A stretch of DNA of 64,000 nt from Synechococcaceae cyanobacterium (GCA_947378425.1 CANCJV010000017.1:1-64000); one strand, 5' to 3'; counted from the stretch's first letter, positions 50,536 through 62,905 are shown. Made by a program: numbers and translations. Notes: a model not told the origin generated them from the sequence alone.

Positions 50536-52241
50536 CGCTCATCACGGATGCGCTGCCGCTCTTTGGCCTGGCCCTGGGACTGCTGCTGGCGCTGCTTGCG
50601 GCCGGCAGCCTGCTGGGCAAGCTTCTGGGCATGCACCGCTGGGGGATTCCGGAAGCCCTGCTGGCAGGCTCGCTGGGGTTGTTGATCGCCCCCAGCGGTG
50701 TTCTGCCGCTGATCCCGCCCGCCGTGATCCACCTCTGGGACCAGCTGCCCCTGATCCTGCTGACCCTGGTGTTCGCCACCCTGCTGCTGGGCAAACCTCT
50801 GCCGGCCATCGGGGGGCTGTGGCGTCCCCTTTCGGCCCAGGTGCTGATGGCCCTCACCCTGGCCTTCGGTCAGTACCTGGTGGCCGGACTGGCGGTGTTG
50901 CTGGTGCTGCAGCCGCTCGTGGGGGCTCCGGCGGTGATGGCCTGCCTGATCGAGGTGGCCTTTGAAGGGGGCCATGGTTCGGCCGCCGCCATGGGGCCCA
51001 CCTATGCGCGCCTGGGCCTGGAGAGCGGCGAGGCGCTGGGTCTGGCGATGGCCACGGTCGGTTTGCTGGCCTCAACGTTGGTGGGGGGACTGGTGGTGGT
51101 GCTGGCCCGGCGCCGGCGCTGGTTGCTCAGTGATGCTCCGCTTGGGGAAGTACCTGACGTCCCCCTGCCGCCTGTTGCCCGGGCGAACGCTGCCCAGGCC
51201 ATCCCGGGACAGTCCACCTCGCTGCAGGCCTTCGCTGGTGCTGCAGGGTTGTCTGGGCAACAGCCGGAGCTGGCCTTGCAGCCCCCTGATGCCGAGCCAC
51301 TGATTTCAGCGGCAGGGGTGTCCCCCGACCAGGTTTCGCTCACCGCGACCCGACAAGCTCCGAGCGGGCAAGCCCAGGCTGCGCCAGCTGCCGGCTCAAC
51401 CTCTGAAGCGGCGCACGCGCCCTCTCGGCAACCACTGGTCGTGCAGCAACAGGCTCCGCAACAACCAACCTCTCAACAACCCCCTTCACAAGCCGGACTC
51501 TCGCCAGGAGATCCTGCGCAAAGCGGGGCTGCAACGCCCTCCCCTGCGGTACCGGCACCGATCGCCCGCGCGGCGGTGAACCTGGCCCTGACCGGGGTGG
51601 CTGTGGCCCTGGGCTGGGGGATGTTGGAGGGCTTGCGCCATCTGGCGGACAGCCTGGGGGGAGGTTTTGCGATGGTGATCGAAGTGCTGCCGGTCTTTCC
51701 CCTGGCTCTGGTGGGCTCCCTGCTGGTGAGGCTGGGGCTTGAGCGCAGCGGCCAGGCCCATTGGGCCTCGGCTCCGGTGCAGAACCGGATCGGCACGATC
51801 TCCGCCGATCTGTTGATCACGGCGGCCACCGCCTGCCTCGATCTGTCGCTGCTGGCCAAGGACTGGTTGCCGTTGACGGTGCTGGCCGTGGTGGGCCTGA
51901 TCTGGAATCTGGCGGTTTTGCTGCTGCTCGCGCCAAGAATCCTGCCGGCCAGCTGGTTCGAGCGGGGGCTGATCGAGTTCGGTCAGGCCACCGGTGTGGC
52001 CGCCAGTGGGCTGCTGCTGCTCAACATGGTGGATCCCGACGATCGCAACGGCACCCTGACGCCGTTCTCGATCAAGCAACTGATCCTGCAGCCCCTGCTG
52101 GCCGGTGGCGTGATCACGGTGGTGGCTCCGCTGGCGGTGGACAGTTGGGGCTTGCCGATCTGGACCGCCTTCTGCCTGGCCTTGGTGGTGCTCTGGATCA
52201 GCCTCGGCCTGTGGTTGGCCGGACGCCGGGCCGTCGCCTGA
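50529..52241 (+). CDS. GltS-family sodium/glutamate symporter with central insert
   Basis: A 570-residue inner-membrane transporter. Two inverted halves show GltS motifs: LIEVAFEGGHGSAAAMGPTY in the first, FGQATGVAASGLLLLNMVDP in the second, with about ten membrane helices. Between them (about residues 200-345) lies an Ala/Gln/Pro/Ser-rich insert of roughly 145 residues, making the protein much longer than E. coli GltS (401 aa). Start could be ATG 50529 or the upstream GTG 50520. Translationally coupled to the S9 peptidase, hinting at linked peptide/glutamate use. Confidence 0.87.
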   Translation: MLTLITDALPLFGLALGLLLALLAAGSLLGKLLGMHRWGIPEALLAGSLGLLIAPSGVLPLIPPAVIHLWDQLPLILLTLVFATLLLGKPLPAIGGLWRPLSAQVLMALTLAFGQYLVAGLAVLLVLQPLVGAPAVMACLIEVAFEGGHGSAAAMGPTYARLGLESGEALGLAMATVGLLASTLVGGLVVVLARRRRWLLSDAPLGEVPDVPLPPVARANAAQAIPGQSTSLQAFAGAAGLSGQQPELALQPPDAEPLISAAGVSPDQVSLTATRQAPSGQAQAAPAAGSTSEAAHAPSRQPLVVQQQAPQQPTSQQPPSQAGLSPGDPAQSGAATPSPAVPAPIARAAVNLALTGVAVALGWGMLEGLRHLADSLGGGFAMVIEVLPVFPLALVGSLLVRLGLERSGQAHWASAPVQNRIGTISADLLITAATACLDLSLLAKDWLPLTVLAVVGLIWNLAVLLLLAPRILPASWFERGLIEFGQATGVAASGLLLLNMVDPDDRNGTLTPFSIKQLILQPLLAGGVITVVAPLAVDSWGLPIWTAFCLALVVLWISLGLWLAGRRAVA

Positions 52242-52956
52242 GGCCGGCATCCGATCGCTCCCCGTCGGGGATGGTCCTGGTGTCCCGGCGCTGCCAGGAG
52301 GTGGCCCTACGGGTTCAAAGGGAGCGGGATGAGCGAGCTTCAAGGACGTAGGTGAAACAACTGCAGTTGGGACCAAGCAGCTGGATGAGCAGAGGCACCC
52401 CGCGGCGACACGGTTTGTGGTGACCGGAGCTGGGCAGTGGGGAACGGCAGGTGCTGCCAGGAACGCTTCAACACTCTCGATGGCATGGTTGGCTTGCGGC
52501 TCAGGAACCTCCAGCTCCGATCCTTCAATCTGGGGTCTGCATGGGCAGAGCAAGTCCTGCGAGGTCCGGGCCGGCAGGGCGGACGCAGCAAGGCCGATAT
52601 CATCCACGGACTCCAGCTCTTCATGGCCCGAGAGGTGTTTCACACCTTGCAGGAACAAACACCAGCGCAGATCCGCCGGCCTGGATGGGTAGAGGGGCTG
52701 GACGAATCCTCAGGAGGTGCCATTCGTTGCATCAGCTCTGCATGAATGACCAGGGTCAGCTAGCGCCAGGCCTGATCTCTGCGGCTGAGGAGATCAGCAA
52801 CCTGGGCGATCAGAGAAGTGAGCGGAAAAGGCTGTCAATAGGGACTGGATCACGCAGGGTGGGGGGAGATCATTCTCGTGAGATGGTGAGATTTTGTTGA
52901 TACAGATCCTTGAATGAGTGCTGACTTCACCCTGCCCGCAGCTCTTGCCTTTGCGG
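52242..52956. other. Intergenic with an 8-base-pair stem-loop
   Basis: About 715 bases without recognisable genes. At 52772-52797 CTGATCTC and GAGATCAG form a perfect 8-base-pair stem around a 10-base loop; no T run follows on either strand. Frames near 52440-52745 look non-conserved. Confidence 0.4.
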
Positions 52957-54099
52957 TCAAGGGGTATTCCAGACGAAGCGGCTGCTGGCGGCGTAGTTCC
53001 ACACGAAGACCACGATGATTCCCGCCAACTGGGCCCAGAGACTGTCGCGAGCTACGTTTTCATAGAAGGCGATGGCCAGCCCCACATTGGCCAGGGCCGG
53101 CAATGACGAAACCAGGAGGAACTTGAGCAGCCCCCTGAGGAGTGCGAAGCCACGCAGGCGGGCGAAGCGGAATGTCAGGACATTGTTGATCAGATAGTTT
53201 GAGGTAGCGGCTGCCACCACGGCAAAGGGCAGGGCCCGCTCAAAATTGATACCTCCCAGGCCGGTGAGCAGCTGACATAACAGGATCTGCACCAACACAC
53301 CGGTGGAGCCAACCAAGCCGAAACTGATGGCTCGACGGGGCAAGATCCGAAACGACAGACTGTGCAGAATTGAGATCAGGAAATCCCAGACGATCGCCAG
53401 ATCGAGCTTGGAGCTGCCATGGAGTCGTGGTTGGAAGGAGAGCGGGATTTCCGCCACCCGAAGCCGCCCCTTGCTGACGGCCAGCAACTCATACAGAAAT
53501 TTAAAGCCATTCACATCCACTGCCCGGAGCAGCGGAATGGCCTCGTCCAGCCGTAGGACAAAGAAGCCACTCATATAATCGGTGAGCGAGTCATAGACCC
53601 TCGCCAAGCTGAAACGAGCGAAGCGATTGGCCCAGTTGGATCCCTGTTCGCGTCGGCCACTGAGGCCGAGGATTTTCGCCTGGGCGTGGAAGCGGCTGCC
53701 GATCACCAGATCCAGCTCCTGACGTTGCAATGTTTCGATCGCCTGCAGCACCGAAGCCGGCTCATGTTGCCCATCGCTGTCCATCACGACAGCCACATCG
53801 CCTGTGGCATCCAGCAGCCCTTCTTTGATGGCACTGGCGAGTCCAGCCCGTCCCACTCGGCGAATCAGTCGCAGGGTCGGTTCGTGGTGGGCCAGTTGCC
53901 GGACCAACTCGGCAGTGCCGTCGGCAGAGTCGTCGTCAACCACCAGGATTTCCAGGTCGACGTGCTGTTTGAGCAGCAGCAGCTTCGCTAACAACGGCTC
54001 GATGTTGTAGCGCTCGTTGTAAGTGGGCAGCACGATTGAGACCCGCAGGGCAGGAGCGGATGCAGAGGCAGCTTTGCCATCGGTCTCCGGAGCCATCAA
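52957..54099 (-). CDS. GT2 glycosyltransferase fused to GtrA-like membrane domain
   Basis: A 380-residue polyprenyl-phosphate-sugar synthase type protein. The GT2 domain covers about 20-245: VSIVLPTYNERYNIEPLLAK, ILVVDDDSADGTAELV, VVMDSDGQHEP with the DXD-like motif, and IGSRFH. From about 250 four membrane helices form a GtrA domain (ISFGLVGSTGVLVQILLCQL, FAVVAAATSNYLINNVLTF, GIIVVFVWNYAASSRFVW). Such fusions transfer sugars to undecaprenyl phosphate for wall or O-antigen decoration. It opposes the rfbB locus across a gene-poor gap. Confidence 0.9.
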   Translation of the reverse strand: MMAPETDGKAASASAPALRVSIVLPTYNERYNIEPLLAKLLLLKQHVDLEILVVDDDSADGTAELVRQLAHHEPTLRLIRRVGRAGLASAIKEGLLDATGDVAVVMDSDGQHEPASVLQAIETLQRQELDLVIGSRFHAQAKILGLSGRREQGSNWANRFARFSLARVYDSLTDYMSGFFVLRLDEAIPLLRAVDVNGFKFLYELLAVSKGRLRVAEIPLSFQPRLHGSSKLDLAIVWDFLISILHSLSFRILPRRAISFGLVGSTGVLVQILLCQLLTGLGGINFERALPFAVVAAATSNYLINNVLTFRFARLRGFALLRGLLKFLLVSSLPALANVGLAIAFYENVARDSLWAQLAGIIVVFVWNYAASSRFVWNTP

Positions 54100-55724
54100 G
54101 ATCTCAACAACAGCAATAACATTGTACAGTGGTGGCCTGGAGATTGAATAGTAAAAGCAAGCGCAACATTGCTGGATATCCAGTGTCAGGCTGCCGAAAT
54201 GCTGCCGTCGCTGATCGGATCAAGTTGCTTCAGGCCTGGCTGCAGCAATTCCACTCTCTGCATGACACCAGTGAGCCTGGTCTCCACGGACCTTGGGTGC
54301 GATGCTCCTTGCTGAGGACGAAGCGCTATTCCAGCCAGTGAACATGCTCAAGATGGAGTCAAGTTGATCGAGTTCATGCAAGAATCTGCTGTTGCAGCAT
54401 GGGTCGTGTACGTGCATTCTTGTTGTGACTCCTCAGGCGCAACAAGTCCATCGGCAACTCCGGATTCAAGCCCTTGGTGTTGGCTCAGTCCAGAAACTAC
54501 GAGATGGCATATCTCAGGACCACGTCACAGCAGTCCTACAAGGCGTTTCCCGCTAATCTCAGGCTATTCCCGCCCGTGCTGCACTCGATCGGCAACCCCA
54601 AACAGATCAGAGGCGTGTCGATTGTTCGAGGCACTGAAGCACTGAGTTGGCATATCGTATATCGAATGTCCTTGCACATGATCCTCTGGTGTCGCTGCGA
54701 GCATGTCTTTCGTCATACTCAACGGTACCTCGATCATCAGTGATTGTGAGCTGCTGTTCCTTGCCTGGGGTTCCAGCTCCTATGGATTGCCTCCGTTCCA
54801 GGCTGGATTGGCGTGGGGGCACAGCGGCATCAAGACGTGGCGTGCCTCAGGCACGTGTCGCTATTGCTCCAGGCGATCGAGTGTGCAGCAGCATGTCGTT
54901 GAACTCACAGAATGAAGCATCATCAAGGCTGCGTTTGCTGCCCCGAATATTCTTGCCGGTCTTTGGGCTGAAGTGAGTGTGACTGCCGGTGCAAGGTATG
55001 CGGCCAGAAAGTTTCAGGGTGTCAATCATTTGGTGCTGGCCATGCTGAGAGCTCCAGCCAGCGGGCTATGCCCACGATGCCGGGCCGACCACTTTGCAAG
55101 CAGACGGGAAGCTGGTGCTGGTGGCGCCGGTGGCTGAATGCTTTGCGCTTCGACTCATGGAAGCCATTCCGGTGGCCTTGCTGAGGCCATGGTGCAAGCG
55201 TGGAGATCGTGACTCTGAGATCTCCAGCTTCGTCGATGTCGCATCTTTGATTGCTCAAGTATTCCCGAGTTCATGGAGTGTCATGGTCGAGAAACGGAAT
55301 GGCAAGTGGTGTCAAGGTCAACTTTTCTCGATCAGTATTTTGCGGCCAATATGCTGAAAATGGGGCCACAAATGATGTTGGTGTGGCGCTTCAATTGCTG
55401 GCCGATCAAATCCAGGGGGCGCCTGTACCTGCGTTGCTCTCGGTTGTTCCTGGTGCGTGGATGGGTTTTCTGGATATGGTGTGCGTGTATGTCTGTGTCG
55501 TCGCTATCTGCTGGACTTGCTTCTGCTTGTTTGGATTCATCTCGGTCTGAGTTGTTTGAATATTCCCCGGTATCGTCGCTGCAAGCGCCTTGGATCCAGC
55601 GGACAGCGCCGTGCCAAAACTTCTGCAGGCCAACGCTCGCTGCCGAGGCCGATCGATCGCTGCAACCTGCTCGTTCAGGCAGCCCTTCGGTCACGGGTAA
55701 TCTGACTCGAGCTGTTTTCAACCG
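54100..55724. other. 1.6 kb gene-poor region of lower GC
   Basis: Between two divergent sugar genes. Base composition is clearly less GC-rich than its surroundings, frames are short and their translations (Cys/Trp/Ser-rich) resemble no family. It could be a decayed polysaccharide or mobile segment or hold untranslated RNA. I find no transposase, tRNA or clear repeat in it. Confidence 0.45.
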
Positions 55725-56813
55725 ATGCACGCTTTGCTCGACGGTCGCCGCCGGATTCTGGTGACCGGAGGGGCAGGCTTCATCGGCGGGGCCGTGGTGC
55801 GGCGGTTGCTGCGCGACAGCGAGGCCACGGTGTTCAATCTTGACAAACTTGGCTACGCCAGCGATCTGACCAGCATCGAGGCCGTGCTCGCCGAGCTTGG
55901 AGCGGCGGCGGACGGCCTCGGTGGTCCCCGCCACCGGCTACTGAAGGCCGATCTCAGCGATGCCGCCGCGACCCATGCGGCCGTTGCCGCAGCTGATCCC
56001 GACCTGATCTTGCATCTGGCGGCAGAAAGCCATGTGGATCGCTCGATCCAGGGCCCGGCCGCCTTTGTCCAGAGCAATGTGCTGGGCACCTTTCATCTGC
56101 TGGAGGCGGCGCGCAGCCATTGGCAAGGCCTCAAAGGCGAGCGCCACTCGGGGTTCCGCTTTCATCACATCAGCACCGATGAGGTGTTCGGCTCCCTGGG
56201 GCCCAGCGGCCGGTTCTCGGAAACGACCCCCTACGACCCCCGCAGCCCCTATTCGGCCAGCAAAGCCGGCAGCGATCACCTGGTCAACGCCTGGCACCAC
56301 ACCTACGGCCTGCCGGTCGTGCTCACCAACTGCAGCAACAACTACGGGCCCTGGCAATTCCCTGAAAAGCTGATTCCGGTGGTGATCCTCAAGGCTTTAG
56401 CCGGTGAGCCGATTCCCCTCTACGGCGATGGGGCCAACGTCCGCGACTGGCTGTTTGTCGAAGACCATGTCGATGCCCTGCTGCTGGCGGCCTGTCGCGG
56501 CCGCCCGGGCGCCAGCTATTGCGTCGGCGGGCACGGGGAGAGGCCGAACCGAGAGGTGGTCGAGGCCATCTGCAGCCTGCTCGATGAGCTCAGGCCCTCC
56601 GGGGCTCCCCATGGCCGCCTGATCACCCGCGTCACTGATCGCCTCGGCCATGACCGGCGCTACGCCATTGATCCCGGTCGGATCAGCCAGGAGCTGGGCT
56701 GGCAGCCCCGGCAGGGGTTCGAGGCCGGTCTGGCCCTGACCGTGCGCTGGTACCTGCAGCAGAGCGGTTGGTGCGAGCGCATGGCTCAACGGCTGGCGAT
56801 GGAAGGGCCATGA
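55725..56813 (+). CDS. rfbB: dTDP-glucose 4,6-dehydratase
   Basis: NAD-dependent SDR enzyme converting dTDP-glucose to dTDP-4-keto-6-deoxyglucose on the way to dTDP-rhamnose and other deoxysugars. 362 residues. Rossmann motif TGGAGFIGGAVVRRLL, LHLAAESHVDRSI, HISTDEVFGSLG with the active-site Thr/Asp/Glu, catalytic SPYSASKAGSDHLV, and NCSNNYGPWQFPEKLIP. No rfbA, C or D is adjacent, so the rest of the pathway is elsewhere. ATG 55725. Confidence 0.94.
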   Translation: MHALLDGRRRILVTGGAGFIGGAVVRRLLRDSEATVFNLDKLGYASDLTSIEAVLAELGAAADGLGGPRHRLLKADLSDAAATHAAVAAADPDLILHLAAESHVDRSIQGPAAFVQSNVLGTFHLLEAARSHWQGLKGERHSGFRFHHISTDEVFGSLGPSGRFSETTPYDPRSPYSASKAGSDHLVNAWHHTYGLPVVLTNCSNNYGPWQFPEKLIPVVILKALAGEPIPLYGDGANVRDWLFVEDHVDALLLAACRGRPGASYCVGGHGERPNREVVEAICSLLDELRPSGAPHGRLITRVTDRLGHDRRYAIDPGRISQELGWQPRQGFEAGLALTVRWYLQQSGWCERMAQRLAMEGP

Positions 56814-56938
56814 GCTGGGAACGCAATGAGGCCCCAGCGGTCGGAGCACAGGCCGGGGCGTTGATCGGCCGATGGATCTCCCCTCAACTGAGCAACGGCG
56901 ATAGATTCCCGATAAGCAAATGGGGCGGAGGACGACCG

Positions 56939-58237
56939 ATGGCTCGAAAACGTTCTCCTGCCTTTGGTTGCAGCAGTTCCTTGGCTTCACTCAGGGGTCT
57001 GGATCCATCCAGATCCGCTGTTCCGATCCGATCCCTGGCCATCACCGAATCAGACGGATGTGGCTGGAGCAGGTCTTCCTGTCCTCCGGGCCCCAGGCCC
57101 GAGGCGCCCTTCAGGCTCCTGGCCTTCCAGTCCAGCCGTCTGCTGCACCTGCTGCGCGCAGGTCTTTTCCCCCTCGTCTGTGCTCTGGATACCGTCGGCC
57201 TGGGCGCCGCTGCTCAGGCCGCCAACCCTCCCACCTCGCCGCAGTGGAGCAGGGTTACTCCAAGCAATGTGGCCGTGACCAGCCCGGTCTGGGGTTCTGC
57301 GCCGTCTTTGCAGAATGAATCGGGCTGGCAGGTGATCGATACCTCCGGTGGCTTGCCCTCCACGTGGCAAGCCGGTCCCGCCGACGTGGGCCGTCCACCC
57401 GTGACGGCCGCCTTCCAGGTGCGCAGTGTTGGTCGAGGCTTCACCGTCAACGGCAATCCCTACCCCGATATCAGCCTCAAGCTTCCCAACGCCTTCGCCC
57501 TCGACCAGCAGTTCAACTTCTCCGCTCAGTTGCTTGGCACCAGTCGAACCCGCACCTGTCAGGTGCCTCAGGGCAAGAGCTGGACTGAGTGTTCCGACGG
57601 TGATTTGTTCCTGGAGCTCACACCGCTGACGGGCAAAAACGCCAGCTTGGGCATCAATTGGACCCTTCAGAGCCTCAGTAATCGCAATACCAGTTTCGGA
57701 TCCGGCCAGAGCCTGGGCTTCAAGGGAGCCTTGAATCTCACGCCCACCCTGGGCCTGGCCTTCGGCGGTGAACAGATCATCCAGTTCGACGGCAACACCG
57801 ACCTCGGCCGCAACTACTATCTGCTTCTTTCCCAGGCCGTTCCCCTCTCCAGAGGCGAGAAGCCCGCCATGTTGGTGGCCACGGCCGGGGTTGGTTCCGA
57901 TGCCTTTGGCTATGGCGGCAACGGTGTGCTGGGTAGCACCAACTGCATCGGCGGCGGCAATATCAGCAGCAACAATTATCCCAAGGGCACGGATTGCTAC
58001 TGGGGGCCGGTCGGGGCGCTCAGCGTCGCCATCAATGACCGCCTCTCGATCGGCGCTGAATGGTTCGGCTACGGCATCGGTGCCGGCCTCTCACTGCGCC
58101 CCTTCAGTGATCTGCCCCTGACCGCCTCGCTTTACGCCATCGATTTTCTGGGCAACACTCCCTCCTACATTCAGGACACCTGCACCACCGATCCCTGCGA
58201 GACCCGCTACTACGGTCGCCTGACCTACTCCTTCTGA
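56939..58237 (+). CDS. Predicted outer-membrane beta-barrel protein
   Basis: Secreted barrel-type protein ending in Phe ([10 protein letters not shown]), as expected for BamA substrates. The hydrophobic stretch [21 protein letters not shown] looks like the end of a signal peptide, placing the mature start near ANPPTSP. After it come alternating beta strands, for example [18 protein letters not shown] and [20 protein letters not shown]. The true start is uncertain: ATG 56810 overlaps the rfbB stop, ATG 56939 is nearer, yet both leave a long leader before the signal. Function unknown. Confidence 0.68.
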   Translation: MARKRSPAFGCSSSLASLRGLDPSRSAVPIRSLAITESDGCGWSRSSCPPGPRPEAPFRLLAFQSSRLLHLLRAGLFPLVCALDTVGLGAAAQAANPPTSPQWSRVTPSNVAVTSPVWGSAPSLQNESGWQVIDTSGGLPSTWQAGPADVGRPPVTAAFQVRSVGRGFTVNGNPYPDISLKLPNAFALDQQFNFSAQLLGTSRTRTCQVPQGKSWTECSDGDLFLELTPLTGKNASLGINWTLQSLSNRNTSFGSGQSLGFKGALNLTPTLGLAFGGEQIIQFDGNTDLGRNYYLLLSQAVPLSRGEKPAMLVATAGVGSDAFGYGGNGVLGSTNCIGGGNISSNNYPKGTDCYWGPVGALSVAINDRLSIGAEWFGYGIGAGLSLRPFSDLPLTASLYAIDFLGNTPSYIQDTCTTDPCETRYYGRLTYSF

Positions 58238-58265
58238 TCGTCGTCCCCCTGACAGGCCAGGCCCT

Positions 58266-59831
58266 GTGACCCTGAGGCTCACCAACACGCTCAGCCGCGC
58301 CAAGGAGGTGTTCATTCCCCTGAATGACCGGCGCGTCTCCATCTACTGCTGCGGGGTCACCGTCTACGACCTCTGCCATCTGGGCCATGCCCGCAGCTAC
58401 ATTGTCTGGGATGTGCTGCGCCGTTATCTGAGCTGGCCCGGTCAAAACGGTGGCGCCTACGCGGTGACCTTCGTGCAGAACTTCACCGACATCGACGACA
58501 AGATTCTCAACCGCGCCGCCGAACAGGGGCTGGCGATGGAGGAGGTGAGTGAACGCAACATCAGCGCCTACTTTGAGGACATGGATGCTCTCAACATCCA
58601 ACGGGCCGATTCCATGCCAAGGGCCACCGCCTGTCTCGATGGCATTCGCACCTTGATCGCTGAGTTGGAAAACAAAGGAGCTGCTTACTCCGCCGAAGGT
58701 GACGTCTATTTTGCCGTGATGAAACGGCCCGATTACGGCAAACTCTCCGGCCGTGATCTCAATGAGCAGAAGGAGGGTGCCAGCGGCCGCACCGCGGGAG
58801 AAGAGGATGCCCGCAAGCACCATCCCTTTGATTTCGCCCTCTGGAAAGGAGCCAAGCCCGGCGAGCCCAGCTTCCCCTCCCCCTGGGGGCCAGGCCGGCC
58901 TGGTTGGCATATTGAATGCTCGGCGATGGTGCGGCAGGAACTTGGCGACACGATTGACATCCACCTCGGTGGTGCCGATCTGATCTTTCCCCACCACGAG
59001 AACGAAATCGCCCAGTCCGAGGCGGCCAGCGGCAAACCTCTGGCCCGCTTCTGGCTGCACAACGGCATGGTCAATGTGGGGGGCGAGAAGATGTCGAAAT
59101 CCCTCGGCAACTTCACCACGATCCGCGCCCTGCTGCAGAGCGGCGTCAGCCCCATGACCCTGCGGTTATTCGTGCTGCAGGCCCATTACCGCAAGCCCCT
59201 GGACTTCACCCTGGAGGGGCTCGATGCCGCCGCCACCGGTTGGAAAGGGCTGGCTGGTGCACTGGACGTGGGCAGGAAGCACCAGGATCTGCTGAGTTGG
59301 TCCTCAGGCCCGCTCGACCCCAGCGCCGTTCCGTCCGCGGAGCTCGGGCCGCATCGTGATCGCTTCCGGGACGCCATGGACGACGATCTCAACACCGCCG
59401 CCGCTCTGGGGGAGCTGTTCGAGCTGGCCCGACCGCTGCGGGCCCTGGCCAATCGCCTGCGCATCGGCGAGCTGCCCAGCGAGGCGGAACGGGCCCTTGA
59501 GAGCCGCTGGCAGCTGTTGGTCCAGCTGGCGGGGGTCCTGGGGCTGGAGCCGGATCGGCGGGCCAAGGGCCCAGGCCTGGGAACAGGCGGCGACAGCAGC
59601 GCCGCGGCTGCATGCCCGGGAACCATGGCGCCAGTGTCACAAGGGCCGGCTCTCGCTGCGGCTGCCCCCCCTCTGGACGATGCCGCCATCGAAGCGCTGG
59701 TGGAGCAGCGCAAGGCTGCCAAGGCGGCTCGCGATTTCGCCAGCGCCGATCGCTTGCGCGAGGCGTTGAAGGCTCAGGGCATCGAACTGGTGGATAAACC
59801 CGGCGGCGTCACGGTCTGGCTGCGGGGGTGA
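58266..59831 (+). CDS. cysS: Cysteinyl-tRNA synthetase
   Basis: Class I synthetase of 521 residues charging tRNA-Cys. HIGH motif [13 protein letters not shown], zinc ligands including YCCGVTVYD and GWHIECSAM and [12 protein letters not shown], and KMSKS in [15 protein letters not shown]. The C-terminal anticodon-binding region contains a Gly/Ala/Ser-rich insert of about 35 residues (around 445-480) not found in the E. coli enzyme. GTG or ATG ambiguity is small; the start at 58266 gives [14 protein letters not shown]. Overlaps the next gene by GTGA. Confidence 0.97.
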   Translation: MTLRLTNTLSRAKEVFIPLNDRRVSIYCCGVTVYDLCHLGHARSYIVWDVLRRYLSWPGQNGGAYAVTFVQNFTDIDDKILNRAAEQGLAMEEVSERNISAYFEDMDALNIQRADSMPRATACLDGIRTLIAELENKGAAYSAEGDVYFAVMKRPDYGKLSGRDLNEQKEGASGRTAGEEDARKHHPFDFALWKGAKPGEPSFPSPWGPGRPGWHIECSAMVRQELGDTIDIHLGGADLIFPHHENEIAQSEAASGKPLARFWLHNGMVNVGGEKMSKSLGNFTTIRALLQSGVSPMTLRLFVLQAHYRKPLDFTLEGLDAAATGWKGLAGALDVGRKHQDLLSWSSGPLDPSAVPSAELGPHRDRFRDAMDDDLNTAAALGELFELARPLRALANRLRIGELPSEAERALESRWQLLVQLAGVLGLEPDRRAKGPGLGTGGDSSAAAACPGTMAPVSQGPALAAAAPPLDDAAIEALVEQRKAAKAARDFASADRLREALKAQGIELVDKPGGVTVWLRG

Positions 59832-60817
59832 GTGGGGCGATCACGCCGCTGCAGGCCACCGGCTTCCTGCTGGCCAGCTATGCGGTGATCGGCAACGACG
59901 CCCTCCAGACCCTGGGACCGTTTCTGGCCGCCAACCGCGGGCGCATCGCTAGATCCTGGCAGGCGTTGTTTCTGTGTGCGGTGCTGCTGGCGGTGTTGCT
60001 GCTGGGCTGGCTGCGCAGCGGGGGCGATCCGGCCTGGGGCCGGCTGGCGAACTTCGCACCTGGGGCTTCCCTGGACTGGCCCGACCTGATTCCGCCCCTG
60101 GCGGTGCTGGCGCTGACCCGGTGGGGGGCGCCGGTCAGCACCTCCTTCCTGGTGCTGACGGCCTTCACTCCCGCCAACCTGCCCCAGGTGCTGGGCCACT
60201 CAATCGTGGGCTACGGCGTGGCCTTCCTGCTGGCCATCGCGCTGTATGCCGGTGTCCAGGCCGCGCTCGCTGCCCTGACGGCGCGGCGCCTCCACGATCC
60301 GGCGCCAACGGACGTTGTCGCGGCCGGCGACCCTCGCCTCTGGCTGCTGCTGCAGTGGGCTGCCAGTGGCTGGCTCTGGAGCCAGTGGCTGATCCAGGAC
60401 CTGGCCAATCTCTACATCTATCTGCCGCGCCGCCTCAGCGCATCTGAGATGGCCGGTTCGCTGCTGGCCCTCTGCCTGGGGGTGGGTCTGCTGATGGCGA
60501 CCAATGGCGGCGCCATTCAGCAGCTGCTGATCAGCAAGAGCAATAGCGGGGATCCCCGTGCCACCACCCTGATCTCGGCGCTCTACGGCCTGATTCTGTT
60601 CGGCCTGGGCCGCTGGAGCCCGCTGCCGCTCAGCACCACCTGGGTGTTTCTGGGGTTGCTGGGCGGCCGCGAGCTGGCCTTGCGCCAGCGGCAGGGCGGG
60701 TTGAAGGCGGGCGACAGCCTGCTGATCCTGGGCCCCGATCTGCTCAAGGCCGGCCTCGGTCTGATCCTGAGCGTGGCCGTGGCGCTGGCGGTGCCCTGGC
60801 TCAAGGCGATCCTCTGA
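59828..60817 (+). CDS. Divergent PiT-like transporter
   Basis: A 329-residue polytopic protein with about nine membrane helices. Two inverted half-motifs resemble the PiT phosphate transporter family: [20 protein letters not shown] near the N-terminus (cf. GAND-ANALG) and [16 protein letters not shown], with [19 protein letters not shown] in the second half (cf. PVSTTH). The canonical GANDVAN sequence is not exact, so phosphate as substrate is inference. The GTG start overlaps the cysS stop (GTGA), so translation is probably coupled. Confidence 0.65.
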   Translation: MSGAITPLQATGFLLASYAVIGNDALQTLGPFLAANRGRIARSWQALFLCAVLLAVLLLGWLRSGGDPAWGRLANFAPGASLDWPDLIPPLAVLALTRWGAPVSTSFLVLTAFTPANLPQVLGHSIVGYGVAFLLAIALYAGVQAALAALTARRLHDPAPTDVVAAGDPRLWLLLQWAASGWLWSQWLIQDLANLYIYLPRRLSASEMAGSLLALCLGVGLLMATNGGAIQQLLISKSNSGDPRATTLISALYGLILFGLGRWSPLPLSTTWVFLGLLGGRELALRQRQGGLKAGDSLLILGPDLLKAGLGLILSVAVALAVPWLKAIL

Positions 60818-60847
60818 GGTCTCCTTCAGGCCGGCGGCGGTCCGCCG

Positions 60848-61126
60848 TCAGTCGTCCCCGGGGCCAGGGTCCTGCTTGTTTTTCATCATCGCCTCGATCC
60901 TGCGGATCCGCTCCAGGCTTGTCTGCCAGATCTCCAGCCTGAAACGGGCCTGCGGATCCCCGCTCGCGGCCTCGAGCCGGCAGCTCTCCAGCAGGGCGTC
61001 GAGGTCGGCGCCCCGCTCGAAGGCATCCCAGAGCACGCGCTCCTGCCGTGCCCGCTCGATGAAGTTCCAGCGTTGCAACCAGAGCATGGGGCCAAAGCAA
61101 TTCACCCAGTTAAGCCTCATCGCCAT
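60848..61126 (-). CDS. Small conserved helical protein
   Basis: A 92-residue mostly helical protein ([54 protein letters not shown]), with an acidic-basic coiled C-terminus. Regular amphipathic pattern and compact frame suggest a real gene; I cannot name the family. It lies opposite to dxr, about 95 bases apart, with divergent starts. ATG 61126 or 61120 could be used. Confidence 0.55.
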   Translation of the reverse strand: MAMRLNWVNCFGPMLWLQRWNFIERARQERVLWDAFERGADLDALLESCRLEAASGDPQARFRLEIWQTSLERIRRIEAMMKNKQDPGPGDD

Positions 61127-61220
61127 TGCGGCCAGGCGGCCACGGCCCCAGGGCCCCAGAGCCGGGGCGCCGCCGGCAGTGGGAAACTGTTGGCCCCATC
61201 GTGTCCTTCGGGAGCCCGCC

Positions 61221-62467
<1,247 letters not shown>

Positions 62468-62471
<4 letters not shown>

Positions 62472-62905
62472 GCAGTCCGCCGATGGAGCCAGCGCATCCA
62501 GCCTTGCAGCAGCAGGTCCCCCAGCCCCTGGTCAGTCACCACCTTTTGCTCTGTGCCACGCCCAGCAAGGCCCTCTGCTGCCCCGATCCCACGGTGGGTC
62601 AGGCCAGCTGGGAGACTCTCAAACGCCTGGTGCGGGATCTGGGGCTCGACAAGCCCACCAGCCGCTCCGGTGGGGTGGTGTGGCGCACCAAGGCTGATTG
62701 CCTCAGGGTCTGCGGCGGTGGTCCGATCCTGTTGATCTGGCCCGATGGCATCACCTATGGCGGCGTCACCCCAGAGCGGATCGAGCGGATCCTGCACGAG
62801 CACGTGATCGGCGGGCAACCCGTCAACGCGTGGATTCTGCAACGCTCGGCTTTCAGCGTTCAAGCCTCGGCACAACAACCTGGCGGCCAACCCCACCAGG
62901 CCTGA
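62468..62905 (+). CDS. Thioredoxin-like 2Fe-2S ferredoxin
   Basis: A 145-residue (or 140 from ATG 62483) protein of the thioredoxin-like [2Fe-2S] ferredoxin family. Four cluster cysteines: [12 protein letters not shown] in the N-terminal part and [11 protein letters not shown] about 45 residues on, followed by [19 protein letters not shown], the family signature. It sits directly downstream of dxr with overlap, and may give electrons to Fe-S steps of the MEP pathway; that link is inference from position. Confidence 0.88.

Noticed and set aside
60876-61220. Upstream extension of the dxr frame
   Set aside because: No similarity before the GTG at 61221, which starts exactly at the NADPH-binding strand; the opposite strand holds a plausible small gene.
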